Origin: an uncultured Lachnospiraceae bacterium
GTDB lineage: Bacteria > Bacillota > Clostridia > Lachnospirales > Lachnospiraceae
Length of the DNA: 11,583 nt
Assembly (NCBI GenBank): GCA_910579645.1
Contig: CAJTVK010000104.1
Span: forward strand, 3,861-15,443
Direction of reading: 5' to 3'
The translations under genes and the position numbers were made by a program. Position 1 is the stretch's first letter, and every line of letters begins with the position of its first letter. The notes beneath the pieces were generated by a model. That model was not told the DNA's origin and did no database searches. It saw only the letters and a list, made by a program, of their open reading frames with translations. This document shows, in pieces, positions 7,114 through 11,583 of this stretch.

Positions 7114-8043
7114 TCAGGCACGCTTCAGCATCCGGTTTAAGTCTTCCACGGAAAACATATACTTCCTGCTGCAGAACTGACAGCCAACCTCTATTTCCTT
7201 ACCGTCTGCTATCATTTCCTCTATTTCTTTCCTCCCGATACTGATAATTGCCCTTTCCACCCTTTCCTTGGAACAGCCGCAATAATACTTTGTCTGCATC
7301 CTGTCCGTAATCTCCATGTCCAGTCCGGTCAACAATCCTTCCAGCATCTGTTCCGGCGTGCATCCGTCGTCCAAAACCTTTGTAACGGAAGAAAACTCCG
7401 CCAAATTCTTTTCCAGTTTCCCGATTACCTCTTCCTCCGCAAAGGGCATTAACTGCAAAATAAATCCCCCCGCCTGCCGAACCGTATTATCCCTGTTCAT
7501 CAGCACGCCAAGCCCCACGGAAGAGGGAACCTGCTCGGAAGCCGCAAAATAATAAGTCAGGTCCTCCGCTATCTCCCCTGTCTGAAGTACAGTCTGCCCA
7601 ACATACGGCTCCTTTAACCCCATATCCTTTATCACACTCAGTACGCCGCGGCCAACCGCCCCTCCTACATCCAGCTTCCCCTGGGCATTGGCCGGCAGAA
7701 CCACCTGCGGTTCCCTCACATATCCTTTCACATTCCCCTTCGCATCCGCCGTCACCGTCAGGCTCCCCGCCGGCCCGTCTCCTTTGACCTGTATAGTCAA
7801 CAAATCCTTCTCGCCTTTCAGCATGGCTCCCATCATTGCGCCCCCTGCCAAAAGCCGTCCCAAGGCCGCCGTCATCACCGGACTTAAGTCATGAATCTGC
7901 CTTGCCCTTTCTGCCAATTCCTTTGCATTGACCGCAAACGCCCGAATCTGAGCACCGGCTGCCGTCGCCCTTACAATATAATCTCCCGTCTCTCTTGCCT
8001 TGGATTCTCCTGCCCGCTCCTCTTTCGCCCTATTCTCTCCCAT
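7114..8043 (-). CDS. hslO: Hsp33 redox-regulated chaperonin
   Basis: This 309-residue cytoplasmic chaperone holds unfolding proteins during oxidative stress. The C-terminal zinc switch is complete: CGC at 255-257 and CQFC at 288-291 give the four cysteines that bind zinc when reduced and form disulfides on oxidation. The N-terminal fold shows the family's GRLLAGGAMMGAMLKG (62-77) and VKGDGPAGSLTVTADAKGNVKGYV (86-109) segments. The reading frame runs 36 codons further to 8151, but those codons are read out of the palindromic element upstream. ATG 8043 has a perfect AAGGAGG eight bases away and gives a near-family length. Residues 2-19 are a short charged extension before DYIVRATA. No convincing promoter lies directly in front; expression may come from the popT-methyltransferase transcript or from within the element. 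Confidence 0.96.
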   Translation of the reverse strand: MGENRAKEERAGESKARETGDYIVRATAAGAQIRAFAVNAKELAERARQIHDLSPVMTAALGRLLAGGAMMGAMLKGEKDLLTIQVKGDGPAGSLTVTADAKGNVKGYVREPQVVLPANAQGKLDVGGAVGRGVLSVIKDMGLKEPYVGQTVLQTGEIAEDLTYYFAASEQVPSSVGLGVLMNRDNTVRQAGGFILQLMPFAEEEVIGKLEKNLAEFSSVTKVLDDGCTPEQMLEGLLTGLDMEITDRMQTKYYCGCSKERVERAIISIGRKEIEEMIADGKEIEVGCQFCSRKYMFSVEDLNRMLKRA

Positions 8044-8051
8044 TCTGCCAT

Positions 8052-8058
8052 CCTCCTT
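8052..8058 (-). promoter_or_regulatory. hslO ribosome binding site
   Basis: AAGGAGG lies eight bases before ATG 8043. It decides the start against the longer frame to 8151, which has no such site. Confidence 0.85.
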
Positions 8059-8074
8059 GCCAAAACGTGCCCTA

Positions 8075-8263
8075 GAGCGTGTTTGAAAAATCATTCCTGC
8101 CATCTGTAAAACGATATATCGTTTCACCACTTTGCGTGATATTTGCACCAAATTCAGGTTACATAGCCCGCTATGCGCCCTTCATTTGGTGAGAGCATTT
8201 ATGCTCTTAATCTCCCACAAATTGTGACGCACATCTGACAGAAAGCATTTTTCAAACACGCTC
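8075..8263. mobile_element. Palindromic MITE-like element A, 189 bp, TA-flanked
   Basis: Terminal inverted repeats begin GAGCGTGTTTGAAAAAT and are perfect for 17 bp, or 19 with the flanking TA at 8073-8074 and 8264-8265. Weaker complementarity continues inward. Inside are a perfect 16-bp palindrome AAACGATATATCGTTT (8109-8124), a central stem CACCAAAT/ATTTGGTG (8146-8153, 8184-8191) capped by CATAGC/GCTATG (8162-8175), and AGAGCAT/ATGCTCT (8192-8207). There is no credible coding sequence. A TA duplication is typical of the IS630/mariner group, but the family is inferred. It lies immediately upstream of hslO and abuts element B. Confidence 0.75.
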
Positions 8264-8265
8264 TA

Positions 8266-8422
8266 AGGAACTGTTCAAAAATAACTTTTCATATTGCTTG
8301 TCTTTTTCTCCGACAGCACCACCCAAAAATCAGTTACATAGCCCGCTATGCGCCTGATTTTTGAGTGGCACTCTCGAAGAAAAATCCTGCGCACTATTGA
8401 AAAGTTATTTCTTAACAGTTCT
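8266..8422. mobile_element. Palindromic MITE-like element B, 157 bp, adjacent to A
   Basis: The ends are inverted: the 24 bases from 8268 match the complement of the right end ending at 8421 at 22 positions (GAACTGTT...TAACTTTTCA). Between them a 15-bp stem (one mismatch) around CCAAAAATCAG/CTGATTTTTG is capped by CATAGC/GCTATG, so the element is nearly one long hairpin. TA flanks it at 8264-8265 (shared with element A) and 8423-8424. Bases 8333-8354 are identical to 8158-8179 of element A, linking the two. No coding sequence. It could also end the methyltransferase transcript, though no T-run follows. Confidence 0.7.
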
Positions 8423-8471
8423 TAACATCCGGATATCCCTCCGCCGTAACCTCCCGCAAGTTCTGCTCCGA

Positions 8472-9314
8472 TCAGCCCATGCCCTTTCCGCACTCTCTCG
8501 CAACTACATAAATCCTCTCGCTCTCCGCATGCACTTCCCCGCAGGTATCCCCGTCAAAAGCCGCCACAAATTCCATGCCCGCTTTTTCCACCAGCCCGCG
8601 CATCTGCCCCAACGTATACCCCCTCTGGAAATGGGTTTCCGTAAAACGACGGAACCGGCCGTCCTCGGTCTCACGCACGAAAACCGTTATGTCATATTCG
8701 TTCCTCTGTCCGTCCGCATCATAATAGTTTTCCCAGATAAAGCTGCAGTCATCCCTGTTTTCCGCAATGGTGGCATCCCCGATTACCGTTTCATATTTAT
8801 ATACTGTATTAAAATCAAAAATAAAAACTCCGCCCGGATACAGATAATTATTTACCAGCCGAAAGGTTGCCTCCAGTTCCTCTTCTTCCAACAGATAATT
8901 CAAAGAGTCGCAGACACTGACAATAGCGCCTGCAACTCCATACAGTTCAAATTCCCGCATATCCTGCAGCAAATACAGAATCTCTTTGCCGGAACGTTCC
9001 TTTTTTTCCAATGCGATACGCAGCATTTCCTGCGAATTGTCTATTCCGATCATATCATAACCGGCATCCGCCAGCAGTTCCGTCAGCGTGCCGGTGCCGC
9101 AGCCAAGGTCAACTATTACATTGCGCTCCGCAGCCAGCGCCTCCTGATGCATACATTCGCTTTCCTCCGGCTTTTCCCGCCGTGCCGGCTGCACTGCCTG
9201 CCCCTTTACTCCGTATTTTTCCAACAGTCCGACAATCCGCTCCGCCCATTCCGAATATGGCACGTTATCCATAAAAGTATCGTATACGCTTGCAAAATCC
9301 GTATATGCTTCCAC
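8472..9314 (-). CDS. Class I SAM-dependent methyltransferase, substrate unknown
   Basis: The 280-residue protein has the Rossmann-type SAM site: motif I VDLGCGTGT (68-76), the acidic end of strand 2 in GIDNS (90-94), and a QDMREF segment corresponding to motif III. YTDFASVYDTFM near the N-terminus is typical of small-molecule or unassigned methyltransferases of Firmicutes. Residues 36-65 are a hydrophilic insertion between helices. The frame can be extended to a TTG at 9347, but GTG 9314 is preferred: GGAAGGAAGG (9330-9321) lies six bases upstream. It begins 37 bases after popT, so the two are probably one operon. The target cannot be read from sequence. Confidence 0.88.
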   Translation of the reverse strand: MEAYTDFASVYDTFMDNVPYSEWAERIVGLLEKYGVKGQAVQPARREKPEESECMHQEALAAERNVIVDLGCGTGTLTELLADAGYDMIGIDNSQEMLRIALEKKERSGKEILYLLQDMREFELYGVAGAIVSVCDSLNYLLEEEELEATFRLVNNYLYPGGVFIFDFNTVYKYETVIGDATIAENRDDCSFIWENYYDADGQRNEYDITVFVRETEDGRFRRFTETHFQRGYTLGQMRGLVEKAGMEFVAAFDGDTCGEVHAESERIYVVARECGKGMG

Positions 9315-9320
9315 TCCGAG

Positions 9321-9330
9321 CCTTCCTTCC
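9321..9330 (-). promoter_or_regulatory. Methyltransferase ribosome binding site
   Basis: GGAAGGAAGG lies six bases before GTG 9314 and supports that start over the upstream TTG at 9347. Confidence 0.55.
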
Positions 9331-9351
9331 TTCAAAAATACGTCCAAACGG

Positions 9352-10197
9352 TCATTCTCCCAATTTCAATGCGGCCACAAAACCCACTGCCAATGCCGCC
9401 GCCCCTGTGATGACCGAAAGCACCGTTATGGTGCCGACTTCTCCCATCAGGAAAATAGCCACCGGAGAAGACACTATCAAACCGATAATGGCCCAATATG
9501 CATACAGCGGGAATTTCTCAAAAATAATTTCCACCAGCTTGGCAATCGCAAAAATCCCTACTACCACCCCAATCCCAAACGGAACCAATATCCCCATGCC
9601 ATGCAGGATGCCGTCCATATCCATGGCAAAAACCGCGGAAATAAAATCCGTTATTGTCTCCAGAATAGGGTGATAATATCCCATCAGCAAAAGCATCATA
9701 GACCCGCTGACTCCTGGAATCACCATAGTTGCGGAGGCAATGACCCCCACTCCGAAAAGCTTCGCTGCCGAGATAAAATTCAGGCTCAGATCCGCAGCTT
9801 TTCCTTCCGTATCCCCCAACAGCGCCAAGCCGGCCACTAATGCAAAAAAGCCCACACAGGCAATGATGTGTCCGGTCCTGACGGAATTTCCTTTTACCTT
9901 TTTCCATACTGCCGGAAAGCCGCCGATAATCAGTCCCACAAACAGCAGATTTGCCTGAAACGGATATTCCGCAAACAGAAACTCAATCCCAAAGGGAACT
10001 ACCACCACGGCAATCCCCATGCCGATAAAAATAGGAAGCAGAAATAATATGCTCTTCTTCAGTTCCGAAAACAAATGGGTGATGCAATGGATCAGCTTAT
10101 CATAAATCCCCATGGATACCATCATTGTCCCTCCGCTCACGCCGGGGATTACATTTGCCAGCCCGATTACAATTCCCTTTAATATGTTTTTAATCAT
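9352..10197 (-). CDS. popT: DUF368 / PopT undecaprenyl phosphate translocase
   Basis: A 281-residue integral membrane protein with roughly eight to ten hydrophobic segments and two copies of the family signature, NVIPGVSGGT (15-24) and MVIPGVSGS (158-166), showing the internal duplication of DUF368. DUF368 (PopT) and DedA (UptA) proteins were identified as carriers that return undecaprenyl phosphate across the cytoplasmic membrane for reuse in cell-wall polymer synthesis. The function here is by family. The start is ATG 10197; AAAGGAG at 10216-10210 is 12 bases away, a little far. The nearest promoter-like match, TTGTGA with TACTAT (10246-10220), is poor and has only 15-bp spacing. The gene lies about 110 bases after hisC and 37 before the methyltransferase. 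Confidence 0.93.
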   Translation of the reverse strand: MIKNILKGIVIGLANVIPGVSGGTMMVSMGIYDKLIHCITHLFSELKKSILFLLPIFIGMGIAVVVVPFGIEFLFAEYPFQANLLFVGLIIGGFPAVWKKVKGNSVRTGHIIACVGFFALVAGLALLGDTEGKAADLSLNFISAAKLFGVGVIASATMVIPGVSGSMMLLLMGYYHPILETITDFISAVFAMDMDGILHGMGILVPFGIGVVVGIFAIAKLVEIIFEKFPLYAYWAIIGLIVSSPVAIFLMGEVGTITVLSVITGAAALAVGFVAALKLGE

Positions 10198-10260
10198 TGA
10201 AACTATTTACTCCTTTCCCATAGTATGCATGGATACGCACTCACAATACCCTTCTCCTGT

Positions 10261-10294
10261 CAGAGCGTGTTTTAAATTCCTTCCCAAATCTGCC
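10261..10294 (+). repeat. Diverged arm of element A family
   Basis: AGAGCGTGTTT (10262-10272) is identical to the outer end of element A. The next bases match the left arm of A patchily; I count about 24 of 34 positions from 10261. It lies in the popT-hisC gap. Confidence 0.5.
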
Positions 10295-10306
10295 GCAATG
10301 CATGCA

Positions 10307-11425
10307 TCACACATCAGAGTGCGTCCAAAAACTGTTTTCTGTGAGATGTTGCTCACTCTGACGACTGTCCCACGCCGCAATAATTTCCCTCAGGTTTTCC
10401 GTCAATATTTGCATCTGCTTATCGGTTCCCACCGTAATGCGCAGATAATTCTCTATTCTCGGCTTATCCCAGAAGCGGACATAGATATTTCTCTTCTTCA
10501 GTTCCTCAAAGATGATTTTAGCAGGAACCCTGTCATGCGCCGCAAAAATGAAATTGGCTTTGGAGTCCGGAAATGTGAATCCCAATTCCGTCAGTTCCTT
10601 TTTTACCCGCTCTCTTGTCTGAATAATTTTATTTACCGTATCATGAAAATATTCCGTATCCTTTACCGATGCTGCGCCAAGCCAAACGGCAGGCAGGCTC
10701 ATTGTATATGAGTTGAAGGCAAATTTCACGTCCTTCAGATAACCGATCAGTCGGGGGCTTCCTATGGCAAAGCCGATACGCATTCCTGCCATTGCCCTGG
10801 ATTTGGAAAATGTCTGAACTACCAGAAGGTTCTCATATTTTTCCGTCAGTCCCCGGCAGCTTTCCCCGCCGAAATCCACATAGGCCTCGTCAATAATCAC
10901 TACACTTCCCGGATTGGCGGCAATAATCTCCTCCATTACCCCCACTTCTTCCAATATGCCTGTAGGTGCATTGGGGTTAGGAAGGACAATTCCGCCGTTT
11001 TCCACCATATAATCCTCTTTTACAATGCGGAATGACCCGTCCAAGGGCTTTCTTGTATAAGGAATTTTGAAAAGTTCCGCCCAGACATCATAAAAGGAAT
11101 ATGTCACGTCCGGAAACAGAATCGGTTTGTCCGAATTGAAAAAGGTCTGGAATGCCATGGCCAGAACGTCGTCGCTTCCTACGCCGATAAAAAGCTTCTC
11201 CCGCGGAATCCCGTAGTTTGCACATAGGGCATCGGCCAGTTCCCCGGCTTCCGTATCGGGGTATAGGCGCAGCCTGTCATAGTCCAGCTGCTGCGCGGCC
11301 TGCCGGACTGCCGGTGCCGGAGGGTATGGGCATTCGTTCGTATTCAGTTTTATCACATCGGTACGTTTGGGCTGCTCGCCCGGCACATAGGGGTCTGCCC
11401 GCCGTATATTGTTTTCCCATTCCAT
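10307..11425 (-). CDS. hisC: Histidinol-phosphate aminotransferase
   Basis: A 372-residue PLP enzyme of fold type I that converts imidazole-acetol phosphate and glutamate to histidinol phosphate in histidine synthesis. Visible signatures: KLNTNECPYPP (26-36), PNPNAPTG (149-156), DEAYVDF (179-185), the PLP lysine in TFSKSRAMAGMRIGFAIG (K208) and LRITVGT with the substrate-phosphate arginine (R329). The start ATG 11425 follows GGAGG at normal distance. The enzyme's usual end falls near AAWDSR (about 355); the remaining residues QSEQHLTENSFWTHSDV look unrelated and are encoded by a diverged arm of the element A family. It is separated from other his genes in this window, and some Clostridia use HisC paralogues for related aminotransfers, so strict substrate is not proven. 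Confidence 0.93.
   Translation of the reverse strand: MEWENNIRRADPYVPGEQPKRTDVIKLNTNECPYPPAPAVRQAAQQLDYDRLRLYPDTEAGELADALCANYGIPREKLFIGVGSDDVLAMAFQTFFNSDKPILFPDVTYSFYDVWAELFKIPYTRKPLDGSFRIVKEDYMVENGGIVLPNPNAPTGILEEVGVMEEIIAANPGSVVIIDEAYVDFGGESCRGLTEKYENLLVVQTFSKSRAMAGMRIGFAIGSPRLIGYLKDVKFAFNSYTMSLPAVWLGAASVKDTEYFHDTVNKIIQTRERVKKELTELGFTFPDSKANFIFAAHDRVPAKIIFEELKKRNIYVRFWDKPRIENYLRITVGTDKQMQILTENLREIIAAWDSRQSEQHLTENSFWTHSDV
10315..10356 (+). repeat. Second diverged arm of element A family, overlapping the hisC 3' end
   Basis: Aligned without gaps to the complement of element A's right end, this 42-base stretch matches at about 30 positions, including TTTCTGT and AGATGT. It also forms TCAGAGTG/CACTCTGA ends (10314-10321, 10354-10361). 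It encodes the last residues of HisC. Confidence 0.5.
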
Positions 11426-11453
11426 CGCTTGTCCTCCGTTTGATGGTTTTCAG

Positions 11454-11470
11454 AGACGGAAAATCCGTCT
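11454..11470 (-). promoter_or_regulatory. Small stem-loop in hisC leader
   Basis: AGACGGA and TCCGTCT pair perfectly around a 3-nt loop, between the predicted start site near 11483 and the ribosome site. No T-run follows, and no His-rich leader peptide or T-box was recognised, so its role is open. Confidence 0.4.
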
Positions 11471-11489
11471 TGGAAATTCTTACCGTTGT

Positions 11490-11518
11490 ATTATAGTATG
11501 AAATGAGTTGCGGCGCAA
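11490..11518 (-). promoter_or_regulatory. hisC promoter
   Basis: Perfect -10 TATAAT (11495-11490) lies 17 bp from -35-like TTGCGC (11518-11513). The predicted leader is about 58 nt. Confidence 0.65.
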
Positions 11519-11533
11519 GGGAAAACTTTGCGC
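11513..11533. promoter_or_regulatory. Inverted repeat over the hisC -35, possible operator
   Basis: GCGCAA (11513-11518) and TTGCGC (11528-11533) are perfect inverted copies with a 9-bp spacer, a 21-bp palindrome covering the -35. A dimeric repressor site is plausible but not proven. From 11534 to the end the sequence is G-rich, and no gene can be supported there. Confidence 0.4.
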
Positions 11534-11583
11534 GGGAGGATTCGGATGGGCGGGGATTTGGGCAGGCGGGGGATTGGGACGGG

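Noticed and set aside
8361..9410. Plus-strand frame of 349 codons antisense to the methyltransferase
   Set aside because: It starts inside element B and overlaps a gene with clear SAM motifs; no supporting features.
11546..11583. Possible start of a divergent plus-strand gene (GGGAGGA five bases before ATG 11546)
   Set aside because: Only 12 codons are available before the window ends and the sequence is low-complexity G-rich; it cannot be supported.

Overview
The window looks like chromosomal DNA of a Clostridia member, most probably Lachnospiraceae. The reasons are the moderate GC content, AGGAGG-type ribosome sites, a redox-switched Hsp33, a glutamine-dependent two-domain NAD synthase, a DUF368/PopT membrane protein, an Rpn-family nuclease/transposase, and palindromic intergenic elements. 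The genus is not determined from the sequence. Nearly everything is on the minus strand; the only convincing plus-strand gene encodes a small membrane protein at 1789-2259.

Layout. (1) 1-1088, minus: 5' part of an Rpn-family gene ending, at the window edge, in a tandem 33-bp repeat that encodes an 11-residue charged coiled coil. (2) 1089-1788: noncoding, with the rpn leader and candidate promoter, then a 318-bp foldback element (arms of 121 bp, 3 mismatches) flanked by an apparent 9-bp target duplication. (3) 1789-2259, plus: membrane-anchored protein with a degenerate FMN-binding-like domain, convergent with (4) 2384-4705, minus: a 773-residue membrane-anchored or exported protein with three DxDxDG calcium-type loops, unrecognised as a family. 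The two share a hairpin terminator at 2294-2335. The promoter of the large gene carries four TGATGC-like hexamers spaced exactly 11 bp apart. (5) 5079-11425, minus: a housekeeping run read hisC, popT (DUF368), a class I methyltransferase, hslO (Hsp33), nadE, closing with a strong terminator at 4981-5028. hisC and nadE have their own good promoters; popT, the methyltransferase and hslO may be co-transcribed.

The housekeeping genes do not form one pathway: histidine synthesis, undecaprenyl-phosphate recycling, a methyl transfer of unknown target, oxidative-stress chaperone and NAD synthesis. The most unusual content lies between genes. Two structurally related palindromic elements (189 and 157 bp) sit head to tail upstream of hslO, each bounded by TA and sharing a 22-bp identical central hairpin. 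Two diverged arms of the same family lie between popT and hisC, and one of them appears to supply the last HisC codons. Several starts were moved inward from the longest reading frame on ribosome-site evidence (hslO, nadE, methyltransferase).
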